Of a stretch of DNA of 38,422 bases, positions 28,001 to 35,009 are shown piece after piece (the first letter of the stretch is position 1; each line of letters opens with the position of its first letter). The stretch covers positions 1 through 38,422 of the forward strand of contig JBCDGJ010000030.1 of assembly GCA_038757945.1 (NCBI GenBank). The letters are read 5' to 3'. Under the pieces are notes generated by a model. The model was given only the letters and a program-made list of their open reading frames with translations. It searched no databases and was not told where the DNA came from. Position numbers and translations under genes: made by a program. The stretch comes from CALHVX01 sp038757945. GTDB lineage: Bacteria; Pseudomonadota; Gammaproteobacteria; Pseudomonadales; Azotimanducaceae.

Positions 28001-30182
28001 GTGCCTCCAGGCTCTGGCGATCGCCCGAGAGCGTGCACTGTTCCGGCCCGTTCACGACGGCCAGATCGATGTGATCGCTCAGGAAAGCGCTGGCGTCCTC
28101 TGCGGAGCAGGCAATGCTGAGCATGCCGCCTTCCCGTACGGTTTCGAACAGGCGTCCGCGAAGCGTCACCAGGCCCAGGGCAGCCTCGTAGCTCATCACG
28201 CCGCCAAGGTAGGCAGCAGTGTTTTCCCCGGCGCTGTGACCGAGCAGCGCGGCGGGCCGGACGCCCCACGCTTCGAGCTGACGGGCAATCGCAACCTGCA
28301 GGATGAAGATTGCCGGCAGCTGCAGCGACGGCTGCTCAAAGTGGGTTTTGGCTGCAGCCTCCTGTCCCGGCGCCGGCATCCAGACAGAACGGAGGTCAGC
28401 GTCGCTGAACCGGGCGAAGGTATCGAGCCCCCGATCGATCAACTCCCGTACCAGCGGCAGCTGCTCGTAAAGCCCGCGCCCCATGTCCGGATACTGGCTG
28501 CCGCCGCCCGGCAGCAGGAAAGCGACCGCGGGTGGGTTGCCGAGTGCTTTGTTGCTGAGCGGATTGATCTTGCCACCCTGCTCCAGCTGCTCCGCCAGGC
28601 TGACGCGATCGGCTGCAACGATGACCTGCCGGTACCGGAAGTGCTCCCTGCCCTGCTGTAGCGTGTAGGCGACATCATCGATATCGATGTCGCCCTGGTT
28701 CATGGCGTCAGCGAGCGCGGCAGCGGCTTCGTTGAGGGCGTTCCGGGTTTTGGCGGCAATCGGCAGCAGCCGCGCTGGCCCGGTCGCAGGCGCTGCGATC
28801 CGGGGCTGCTGCTGCGCCTGCTCGAGCACGACGTGCGCGTTGGTACCGCCGATACCGAAGGCACTGACGCCGGCCCGGCGCGGTGTATCCGTCACCGGCC
28901 AGTCGATGAGTTCGGCGGGCACGAAAAACGGGCTGTGCTCGAGCTCGAGTGCCGGGTTGGGTGTTCTGAAGTGCAGCGTTGGAGGAATCTGCCCGTGGTA
29001 CACGGCCAGCGTGGCCTTGATGAATCCGGCCACGCCGGCGGCCGAATCCAGGTGACCGAAATTGGATTTAACGGATCCCAGCGCGCAGGTTCCGGTGCCG
29101 TCTGCTGCTGCGCCGAACGCGCGCCGCAGCGCGGCCACCTCGATGGGATCGCCGATCGGGGTTGCGGTACCGTGGCACTCGATCAACCCGATGGTTGCGG
29201 GCTCTACGTCGGCCAGCGCCTGGGCGGTGGCGACGGCGTCTGCCTGCCCTTCGACGCTGGGTGCCGCGAAGCTCATCTTTGCCGCCCCGTCGTTGTTCAG
29301 CGCGGCGCCGCGAATAACCGCATAAACCGTATCCCGGTCCGCAACCGCATCTTCGAGGCGTTTCAGCACCACGACGCCAACGCCGTTGCTGAACACCGTG
29401 CCCTCTGCATCCTGGTCGAAGGGTCGGCAGTGACCGTCGGACGAGCCGATACCGCCTTCCTGGAAGACATACCCATCGACCTGCGGATAGGACACGGAGA
29501 CGCCGCCGGCGAGCGCCATATCGCACCCATAGGTCAGCAGTGCCTGATAGGCCTGGGTGATCGCCACCAGCGATGTGGAGCAGGCACTCTGAACATTGAC
29601 GCTTGGCCCGCGCAGATCCAGCTTGTAGGAAACGCGGGTAGTCAGGTAGTCGTTTTCATTGCCGAGCATCTTCGGAAGCTCATCTTCCGGTGCGTTGGCC
29701 AGCGGGTTGCCCTGGAGGTTGCTGAGCAGATAGGTGTTGTTCTCCATCCCGGTGCTCATGCCACCCCAGACCCCGATGGCGCCCGGATAGCGGCTCGGCG
29801 CGTAGCCCGAGGACTCAAGCGCATTCCAGCAGTACTCGAGAAACAGGCGTTGCTGTGGATCCATCAGCTCCGCATCACGCGCGCTGTAGCCGAAGAACGC
29901 GGCATCAAACGCGTCGGGTGCTTCAATCAGTCCGCGAGCCCGAACGAAGTTCGGATCCTGAATCTTCTCTTCCGCAATGCCGGCTGCGCGGAGCTCCTCG
30001 GTGCTGAAGCGACTGATGCTCTCCACGCCGGCGCAGAGGTTGCGCCAGTAGGCGTCCACGGAATCGGCACCGGGAAACCGCAGCGCCATGCCGATGACGG
30101 CGATGCCATCGAGCTCTGCGCTGCTGTCGGCGGTATCCGGGCCGTGCGTTTCCGCGTCGGTCATAGGTTGTTGCTCCGTCAC
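22056..30182 (-). CDS. Hybrid PKS-NRPS megasynthase KS-AT-ACP-aminotransferase-C-A-PCP
   Basis: 2708 aa. KS (about 24-455): Cys201, His337, His377. AT (about 545-840): Ser650 in GHSAGEN, His749 in AAHSH. ACP: Ser998 in MGFDSL. Class III PLP aminotransferase (about 1185-1625): Lys1455 in AYGKVIGGG. Condensation domain (about 1640-2085): SHxxxDG with His1764, the first His of HHxxxDG replaced by Ser. Adenylation domain (about 2095-2590): FTSGSTGLPKG, Asp2292, and pocket residues read as D-V-W-H-I-S-L-I-D-K, a serine-type code. PCP: Ser2641 in LGGHSL. There is no KR, DH or TE. The order matches iturin/mycosubtilin-type lines: a beta-ketoacyl-ACP is transaminated to a beta-amino acyl group, then joined to an amino acid. 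Start is GTG 30182 (GTGA overlap with the upstream stop) or ATG 30164, which has GGAG 9 nt upstream. The product must be released by another protein. Confidence 0.95.
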   Translation of the reverse strand: MTEQQPMTDAETHGPDTADSSAELDGIAVIGMALRFPGADSVDAYWRNLCAGVESISRFSTEELRAAGIAEEKIQDPNFVRARGLIEAPDAFDAAFFGYSARDAELMDPQQRLFLEYCWNALESSGYAPSRYPGAIGVWGGMSTGMENNTYLLSNLQGNPLANAPEDELPKMLGNENDYLTTRVSYKLDLRGPSVNVQSACSTSLVAITQAYQALLTYGCDMALAGGVSVSYPQVDGYVFQEGGIGSSDGHCRPFDQDAEGTVFSNGVGVVVLKRLEDAVADRDTVYAVIRGAALNNDGAAKMSFAAPSVEGQADAVATAQALADVEPATIGLIECHGTATPIGDPIEVAALRRAFGAAADGTGTCALGSVKSNFGHLDSAAGVAGFIKATLAVYHGQIPPTLHFRTPNPALELEHSPFFVPAELIDWPVTDTPRRAGVSAFGIGGTNAHVVLEQAQQQPRIAAPATGPARLLPIAAKTRNALNEAAAALADAMNQGDIDIDDVAYTLQQGREHFRYRQVIVAADRVSLAEQLEQGGKINPLSNKALGNPPAVAFLLPGGGSQYPDMGRGLYEQLPLVRELIDRGLDTFARFSDADLRSVWMPAPGQEAAAKTHFEQPSLQLPAIFILQVAIARQLEAWGVRPAALLGHSAGENTAAYLGGVMSYEAALGLVTLRGRLFETVREGGMLSIACSAEDASAFLSDHIDLAVVNGPEQCTLSGDRQSLEALTHALEEQDIDYKPVPIAIAAHSHLLDPILPEFRSYLEAQMLNAPTVPIVSNRTGQPLSDAVATNPDYWVQHLRNTVRFADDLAWLDQDDDRVFVELGPGRILSSLVRLQTRHDAGRVINACRHPADAMADEQQLLAAAGQLWTLGAELDWAALNTLDDARRIPLPTYRFQRQRFLIEAVAAAGTATTRTPLTDAGATAAAPQPESAAPPHDPTASAVAAASVRSTAEQGNTMNRTTLIEERIRVILHEMSGLAIEDIDPADTFLEMGFDSLFLTQANLRLKKEFKVKVTFRQLFDTAPTVAALASYIDGELPADALSDQLTATAPGPATGPSAEPAPETALQPPAGMQPPALMPAPEGNALHQAVALQLQANSALLAALSGTAVAPAALPNGQPARTDTVAPAAATPATEAPRPGSDFVPTVSRPAATGRFGPFKAIQKNLSEALTAEQERYLTEFIERYIARTGQSKAYTAEHRNHYADPRAVAGFKQAWKEITYPIVAKRSSGAYVYDVDGNEYVDCAGGFGATFFGHAPAFLMDAVRQQMDESVDYGPQSLLAGPTAKLICELTGMDRASFCNTGSEAVLAAMRIARTVTGNDLIVSFAGSYHGVFDEVLVKPQELGGQRVNKPVAPGIPESSSQNMVVLEYGDPASLEYLKTIVDDIAAVIIEPIQSRNPELQPVEFVRSVRALTQEHEVPLIFDEIITGFRLHPRGAQAWYDIDADICAYGKVIGGGMPVGVVAGKAQYMDTLDGGPWQYGDDSFPEAGVTYFAGTFIRHPTALAAVNAVMTHLQEAGPQLQADLNRRTALFCERVNRAYHAAGVPIEITYFASVMLPRFYGNPDFESLYFHHLRLHGAHIWEGRPGFLTTAHGATELDRLYDAFVAAAEDMQRAGFLPVPQPEAQASYDWTPTQSELWLALAMGEDARSAYNEQIIFEVDAALDAEVLELTLDKVVNRHPSLRSVVRADETGLVVRNYVRPEFEVVSLKSLDGTAQAAELRRLCTAHIDRNFDLQQGPLVRLLAIELDDDRSQLCLAASHLICDGWSLEVIMQDLAAFYAAMRDGRQIDRGTPPTMAEYQQALADRDLLGDVSDAEAYWRRVYEQPPVPADLPFDGPRPALKTYRGERYSFEVPASTAEALRERARRAACTPFVVTLAAYELLLQQLSGSNDLVIGIPAAGQPKLGMTDLVAHCVSFIPLRTSIDQSNSVEALLRAVRETFADAQDHQDFAFGDLLRAIELPRDPSRMPLITAAFNMDQEMSPLHFHQQQARFVTTPRGYVKYDLFFNLIDLGSGRGMDLEVDCNSDLLGTATAARWAELYVRLLELISKDPDATVSELLGQLPAAPAAARDGALIVGDAVDWPDPEATLVTLFEQAAATHRTATALCFEGRTISYQELDAQANQIGNWLMAQGAAARQPVAVVLDRSDCLVPALYGVLKAGAAYLPMDPGQPDSRLQEIIEQATPDVLLCQAADLPRMTAISAGTATLCLAVDGDNPAWSAVAATRPESAPGPDDPAYVIFTSGSTGLPKGVVNAHRGVVNRLLWAQREFQLDPSARVLQKTPCTFDVSVWELFWPLQVGAQLVLAQPEGHKDPRYLSEIMLEADITHVHFVPSMLGAYLADLPNHERVPDRLRTVICSGEALSGALRDGFFAAFPQVALYNLYGPTEAAIDVTAWRCSPEQRGASVPIGFAVANTQLLILDAGGAPVAAGQTGELYIGGVQVAEGYYGDPDRTAERFVELGAAFPGRYYRTGDLARQNANGALEHVGRTDSQIKLRGFRIELGDIEAKLMQLDGVRNAAVLLDTDSTGQGRLVAYVQMDENKVFSVIALRRGLGSRLPDYMIPQQFMELAQLPLTSSGKIDRRALNPAPGQGAVEHRGGQPETDAERRIADIWCRLLEIDSVTKDDYFFDLGGHSLNALSASREMSAALGYQYDLRDMLMNSLGQLAAQAESQASGSEPPAADDEAAQERSSRFGSIKKLFT

Positions 30183-33100
30183 GAGGATTGCCGTCGGGGC
30201 CCGCCCCGACGCCTGGCCAGCGCAGCACGCTGGCGGCGGGCGCGGTCGGCGGTGCTGCTGCGGGCGTCGACGGCACCGGTGTCGCCGACCGTATCCAGGG
30301 CTGCCTGGGCCTGGCAGAACCCGCGGATGGTGGGGGTTTGAAACAACTGCACGATGGAGAGTTCCCGTTCGAACACCGTCTCCATCGCCTCGATGGTCTG
30401 CAGGCTCAAGATGGATGAGCCGCCCAGCTCGAAAAAGTTGTCCGTGACGCCGACCTGGTCGAGCTCCAGCAGTTCCTGCCAGAGCGCGGCGATATGCGTC
30501 TCCTGTTCATTCGCAGGCCGAACGCAATCGTTGGCGAGCGGCGGCCGATCGGAGGTCGGCACTGGCAGGCGGCGGCGATCGAGCTTGCCGCTTGGTGTCA
30601 GCGGCACCTCGGGCAGCAGCACGTACCGCGCTGGCTGCATGTAGTCCGGCAGCTGCTTCGCGAGCCCGTCTTTCAGCGCCCGGACCAGGGCCGGAAAACC
30701 AGCCTGCAGGTAGGGTTTGCTGGCGGTTGGCATGGCGCTGTCGCCCAGCGCCGAGTGCATTGCCGCCGGGCTCAGAGGCGCCGTCGAGAAAACGGCGCGG
30801 AACGTACCGGCCGGTCCTGGAACGGTGCTCAGTTCCAGCATCAGCGTCCTGGCCACAGTCCGCAGCTCATCGGGATCGGCTGCCGCGCCCCGAGTCGGGC
30901 AGACTCCCGGCTGCGCGCGGCGATGCGCGTCCAGGGCGTCTTCGAGGCGCCGGTTCGGGATTGCTTCTACAACCAGCACCTGATCCCCGGAAATCTGCTC
31001 GAGGTCGGCTTCGGAGAAGGCCTCCCATGGCCTTCTGCTGATGGCGGGGAGTCCAATGCTTGCCTGGGTAGCTGCCGATCCGTTGCGCGCAGACAGCGTT
31101 ACATCAACTCGATACTGTGAGAGTTCATTCTCGTAATCGCCTGATTTTAAGGAGTATTTAATACCAGAAAGCTGATCAATTTGGGCCGCCATCCGGGCAA
31201 TTCCGGTTGCGCTCAGCACCAGCTCCCGTTCCTCCGCCTCGCGTTTCGCCACGCGCGCGGCGAAGGCATCGGCCGTGCTGTCCGGCCCGTTTCTGGCCCG
31301 TTCGACCGCAGCAAAGTACAGCGGGCGATACTCCAGCGTCGTGACGTCACCGATGAAGATACTGCCGCCCGCATCGAGCACCGTCAGTGCCCGCTCGATC
31401 AGCAGTGCGACGTTCTGTTCTGCTTCGAGGTGCTGTGTCACCGAGTTGATGACGACCGTGTCGTAGCTGTCTGGAAGCTCGTGGACGTCAAGAGCGTTCA
31501 GCAGCGAGACAGCGCTGCGATCCTCCAACCCCTGCTGGCCGATCGCTTGCGCCAGCCCGCGAACGGCGATCTCAGAAAAGTCTGTCGCGTGGTAGTGCTC
31601 CACCTCGGGAGCAACGGCGAACAGGATCAGTCCGGTGCCGGCGCCGATTTCGAGCACCCGCCGTGGACGCGTCGCCAGAATTCTCCGGCCCGTCTCCTTA
31701 ACCCAGCGGCGCATGTCTGCTGCCGGCAGCGGACGGCCATCGAAGCTGCTGTTCCAGCCGGTGAAGTCTTCGGCTGTGCTGGCCTGCCTGGCGGCGGGTC
31801 CGAGGGCACCCTCGTAGGTCCGGTCCCAGACTTCCCGCCAGCCGGCGCTGAAGGCTTGCCCGGTCTGCGGCTCGTCGCCAGCAATGGTGGGCGGCGGTGT
31901 ATCCGGCGTGATGTAGGCGATCAGCTGGCGCTCGGCGCTGGTTTTGCCCCGTGCGTCGACGATCGCGCCGGCCACCCCTGGATGCATCGCCAGCGCGGCT
32001 TCGACCTCGCCGGTTTCAACCCGGTAACCTCTTACCTTGACCTGCTGGTCGTAGCGGCCGAGGTAGCTGATGTCACCCGCTGCGTCGCGGCGGACCCGAT
32101 CGCCGGTCCGGTAGAAGCGTCCTGGCCTGCCGGTCAGAGTGACGAACCGTTGTTCGGTGAGCGCCGTGTTGCCCACATAGCCTTCGGCTACGCAGGCGCC
32201 GCCCAGGAACAGCTCCCCTTCTTCCGCGGTCGACAGATCCCCGGGGTCGAGGATCAGCGCCTCACCGCCGTCGATCGGTCGACCGATCGGCGGCAGCACC
32301 GGCCAGGTGGCAGGATCCGCCGGGAGGGGGTGCGCCGTGGCCACGTGAGTTTCTGAGGGGCCGTAGTGATTGTGCAGCCTGAGCTGCGGGCGCTGCTCAA
32401 AAAAGCGGCGCAGGTGGTCGTCGACCACGAGCTGCTCGCCGGCGGTCACGATGGTTCCCAGGTCCCCGAGCTGCGCAGATGTTCGGGTCGCGGCAACGAG
32501 CTGTTGTAGCGCGACGAACGGCAGGAACAGGCGCTCGATGTGCCGGTCGTCGAGCAGCTGCCGCAGCCGGCGGGGATCACGGCGCTCGACGTCATCGATC
32601 AGAACCAGGGTCCCGCCCGTGCACCAGGTACCGAAAAACTCCTGGAAATGGACGTCGAAACTGAGGGGCGTGAACTGCAGTGTCCGCGCCGGCTCGCCGA
32701 GGCCCGGTTGCCGCGATTGCCAACGCACCAGGTTGGCGAGCGCTCCGTGGCTCAATGCGACCCCTTTCGGAGTGCCGGTGGATCCGGAGGTAAAGATGAC
32801 ATAGGCAACGGCGGACGCAGTCGCGGCATGCAGCATCCGCGCTCCCGGCTCGTCGGCCCCCGCCGTGGCGCCACCAGCTGCTGCCAGCAGGTCCGCCACG
32901 GACAAGGTCTCAACACCGGCTATAAGCTGTTTTGCAGCTGCGTCCGACAGAATGGTGCTCACCCGCCCCTGGCGCACCATGAACTGCAGCCGTTCTTCAG
33001 GATAGCTGGGGTCGAGCGGTAAATAAGCGGCGCCGAGGCGCAAAATGGCAAGGAGCGCGACAGGCAGCTCCAGGCCACGGCCGATGTTCAGCCCAACGGT

Positions 33101-33259
33101 ATCGCCGCTCTGTACGCCTCCGGCGGCTAAGGTGGCGGCCAGCTCGGCAGACCGGTCAGATAGTGCGCTATAAGTAATATTCTTGTCTTTATATTCGACG
33201 GCGACAGCATCACCACGTCGCTCGACCTGAGCCAAGAAACTGTCAACTACCGTAGACAT
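30179..33259 (-). CDS. NRPS module A-MT-T with methyltransferase inserted in the adenylation domain
   Basis: The start is placed at ATG 33259; the open frame runs to 33382 but its first 41 codons do not look like NRPS. The protein (about 1026 aa) opens directly with the adenylation domain (FTSGSTGTPKG, HYGPSETH, RTGDRV, KVRGYRVETGE). A SAM methyltransferase (VLEIGAGTGLIL) interrupts it before the final A10 motif PLTPSGKLDRRRLP. A carrier domain follows (LGGSS, Ser at codon 30413-30415). There is no condensation domain, so it looks like a loading module. The pocket reads D-V-Q-L-V-A-H-V-A-K, whose substrate I cannot name. The C-terminal tail is Arg-rich. Its stop overlaps the megasynthase start by 4 bp, so it probably hands a methylated aminoacyl group to the next KS (inference). 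Confidence 0.9.
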   Translation of the reverse strand: MSTVVDSFLAQVERRGDAVAVEYKDKNITYSALSDRSAELAATLAAGGVQSGDTVGLNIGRGLELPVALLAILRLGAAYLPLDPSYPEERLQFMVRQGRVSTILSDAAAKQLIAGVETLSVADLLAAAGGATAGADEPGARMLHAATASAVAYVIFTSGSTGTPKGVALSHGALANLVRWQSRQPGLGEPARTLQFTPLSFDVHFQEFFGTWCTGGTLVLIDDVERRDPRRLRQLLDDRHIERLFLPFVALQQLVAATRTSAQLGDLGTIVTAGEQLVVDDHLRRFFEQRPQLRLHNHYGPSETHVATAHPLPADPATWPVLPPIGRPIDGGEALILDPGDLSTAEEGELFLGGACVAEGYVGNTALTEQRFVTLTGRPGRFYRTGDRVRRDAAGDISYLGRYDQQVKVRGYRVETGEVEAALAMHPGVAGAIVDARGKTSAERQLIAYITPDTPPPTIAGDEPQTGQAFSAGWREVWDRTYEGALGPAARQASTAEDFTGWNSSFDGRPLPAADMRRWVKETGRRILATRPRRVLEIGAGTGLILFAVAPEVEHYHATDFSEIAVRGLAQAIGQQGLEDRSAVSLLNALDVHELPDSYDTVVINSVTQHLEAEQNVALLIERALTVLDAGGSIFIGDVTTLEYRPLYFAAVERARNGPDSTADAFAARVAKREAEERELVLSATGIARMAAQIDQLSGIKYSLKSGDYENELSQYRVDVTLSARNGSAATQASIGLPAISRRPWEAFSEADLEQISGDQVLVVEAIPNRRLEDALDAHRRAQPGVCPTRGAAADPDELRTVARTLMLELSTVPGPAGTFRAVFSTAPLSPAAMHSALGDSAMPTASKPYLQAGFPALVRALKDGLAKQLPDYMQPARYVLLPEVPLTPSGKLDRRRLPVPTSDRPPLANDCVRPANEQETHIAALWQELLELDQVGVTDNFFELGGSSILSLQTIEAMETVFERELSIVQLFQTPTIRGFCQAQAALDTVGDTGAVDARSSTADRARRQRAALARRRGGPRRQSS

Positions 33260-33277
33260 CCCGTTCTGCACTATTTC

Positions 33278-33326
33278 AAAAAAAATCTGATGACTCCGCC
33301 CAGCGGTCGATGCTGGCAGAGCCAGC
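33278..33326 (-). promoter_or_regulatory. Operon leader with two short hairpins and a T8 tract
   Basis: Read on the minus strand, GCTGGC-TCT-GCCAGC (33326-33312) and CCGC-TGG-GCGG (33306-33296) can fold, and eight T residues follow at 33285-33278. The T tract is 10 nt past the second hairpin, so it is not a textbook intrinsic terminator. It lies between the inferred promoter region and the start codon at 33259 and could be an attenuator or simply a chance structure. Confidence 0.25.
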
Positions 33327-33382
33327 GTCAGTAGTCTGCTACCTGCCTCTTGAAAACGGAAAGTATGTAAGGTCTTGAGCAA

Positions 33383-33634
33383 CGATCCGTTACCGTTCGA
33401 TCCCGCGCGACGAGAAGTTTAGGCCGCACGCCGCGAGAGCGTTCGTGAACCTGTATGTCCTTCGTGAGGGCGCCGGTAGGACGCGGTGTCGAGCCTCCCG
33501 CCTTGGGTCTTCGCGCGCCAGATCCCCGCAGATGGGAGCTGCTCCGCGGCCGGGCGCGGATACAAACTGCATAATCATGCCGGTACCAGCCGGGATAGAA
33601 TCAGCCCTACCGCGAGGGTTGTTGTGGAGGAGCC
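33383..33634. promoter_or_regulatory. Divergent intergenic region between the NRPS operon and the phosphatase-superfamily gene
   Basis: About 250 bp (375 bp if the NRPS starts at 33259) separate the two divergent genes. Transcription of the whole 20.6-kb minus-strand operon should begin here. I find TAGAAT-like and CATACT-like -10 candidates but no matching -35 at proper distance, so no promoter is assigned. No open frame is supported. Confidence 0.5.
33626..33632 (+). promoter_or_regulatory. Shine-Dalgarno for the GTG start at 33635
   Basis: GGAGGAG lies 2 nt before the GTG (its GGAGG core is 4 nt away). It is a strong though close ribosome site and supports the GTG start. Confidence 0.6.
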
Positions 33635-35005
33635 GTGAGCAACCGAGTCATTCAGCTTGAATTCAACGAAATCTGCCCGCCGCTCGTGGAGCGCTTCATG
33701 GCGGCCGGAGAATTGCCGAACTTCAAGCGGCTCTACGATCGCTCGGAGATCTACACGACCGATGCGGGCGAGCAGCCCCCGAACCTCGAGCCCTGGATTC
33801 AATGGACCACCGTGCACACGGGCATGTCGTACGCTGAGCACGGCCTCTTTAACCTCGATGAGGGGCACCGGCTGCCGGCGGAGCAGATCTGGTCACGGCT
33901 CTCCGCGGCCGGCAAGAAAGTGTGGATCTGCGGCAGCATGAACGTTGGCCACAACGATGACATCAATGGCTTCATTGCCCCTGACCCCTGGGCCAAGAAC
34001 GTGTCCAGCTTCCCCGCCGGAGAATTCGACGATTATCTGAACTTTGTCCGGCAGAACGTCCAGGAACACACCAACGCCAACGCCCGCCCCGGCTTCGGGG
34101 ACACCCGGCGCTTCATCCAGTTTCTGGTGCGTAAGGGGCTGACACTGGGACTTGCGACACGGCTGGTGCGGCAGGTGCTGCTCGAGCGTTCTACGGGCAA
34201 GTTCCGCTGGCAACGCGCGTCGATGCTCGATCTGATCCAGTGGAACGTGTTCCGCACCTATTGGCAGAAGCACCGCCCCGAGTTTTCGACCCTGTTCCTG
34301 AACAGCGTTGCGCACTTCCAGCACGTGTACTGGCGCAACATGGAACCGGAGCTGTTTACTGCCAGGCCCGATACGGCGGAGCAGGAAGAGTTCCAGAACG
34401 CGATTCTCAACGGCTACAAGGTCTTTGACGATGTTATTGGCGAGTGCCTGGATATGATCGGCCCCGGCGATCGCATCGTTCTGTTGTCCGCCCTGAGCCA
34501 GCACCCTTGCCTGAAGTACGAAGACATGGGTGGCAAGCGCCACTATCGGCCCTTTGATTTTCCTGCGCTGACCACCCTGGCGGGGATTGATGCGCCCTAT
34601 GAATGTTCTCCGGTGATGACCGAAGAGTTTCTGCTGCGCTTCGAAACGGCAGAACAGGCGGCAAGCGCCATGGCGCAGCTGTCTGGCCTGATGGTCAGCG
34701 GCGAGCCTGCGATTCGCGTGCGCCAGGATCAGGAGGAGCTCATGGTCGGCTGTGGCATGTTCCGCGAGGTGTCGACCGAAGAGCGCGTGGTGTGCGGCAC
34801 GGCAGGCAACGAGGGCATCGCCTTTTTTGACCTGTTCTATCAGATTGCCGAGAAGAAGAGCGGCGAGCACGATCCCGCGGGGCTGTGCTGGATGACGGCG
34901 GCAGATGGCCAGCAGCGCCTGCATCGCGACGCCCTGCCGCTGGTAGCGGTCCATGGCAAAGTCATGGCCCTTATGACCGACGAGGAGCAGCAGGCCGCTG
35001 CCTAG
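33635..35005 (+). CDS. Alkaline-phosphatase-superfamily protein (phosphodiesterase/nucleotide pyrophosphatase-like)
   Basis: A 456-aa cytoplasm-type protein without a signal peptide. The N-terminal LEFNEICPPLV, NFKRLYDRS and PWIQWTTVHTGMSYAEHG stretches match the start of AP-superfamily hydrolases, where an acidic residue binds metal and a Thr or Ser attacks phosphate. The usual later metal motifs are less clear: VLLSALSQHPCLKYED stands where a 'SDHG'-like motif is expected, with Ser-Ala-Leu in place of Ser-Asp-His. It may therefore have an altered metal site or different chemistry. It sits alone between the divergent synthetase operon and the convergent glycosyltransferase operon (4 bp between stops), so a role in the same pathway is likely but its substrate is unknown. 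Confidence 0.7.
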   Translation: MSNRVIQLEFNEICPPLVERFMAAGELPNFKRLYDRSEIYTTDAGEQPPNLEPWIQWTTVHTGMSYAEHGLFNLDEGHRLPAEQIWSRLSAAGKKVWICGSMNVGHNDDINGFIAPDPWAKNVSSFPAGEFDDYLNFVRQNVQEHTNANARPGFGDTRRFIQFLVRKGLTLGLATRLVRQVLLERSTGKFRWQRASMLDLIQWNVFRTYWQKHRPEFSTLFLNSVAHFQHVYWRNMEPELFTARPDTAEQEEFQNAILNGYKVFDDVIGECLDMIGPGDRIVLLSALSQHPCLKYEDMGGKRHYRPFDFPALTTLAGIDAPYECSPVMTEEFLLRFETAEQAASAMAQLSGLMVSGEPAIRVRQDQEELMVGCGMFREVSTEERVVCGTAGNEGIAFFDLFYQIAEKKSGEHDPAGLCWMTAADGQQRLHRDALPLVAVHGKVMALMTDEEQQAAA

Positions 35006-35009
35006 CCGC

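Noticed and set aside
28833..30341. 502-codon plus-strand open frame
   Set aside because: Antisense to the KS domain and the end of the A-MT-T gene, which have clear catalytic motifs; the antisense product has no recognisable family.
33260..33382. 41-codon N-terminal extension of the A-MT-T gene
   Set aside because: It includes a T8 tract and hairpins and does not resemble an adenylation-domain start, while ATG 33259 does. It is kept as leader; a genuine extension is not fully excluded.
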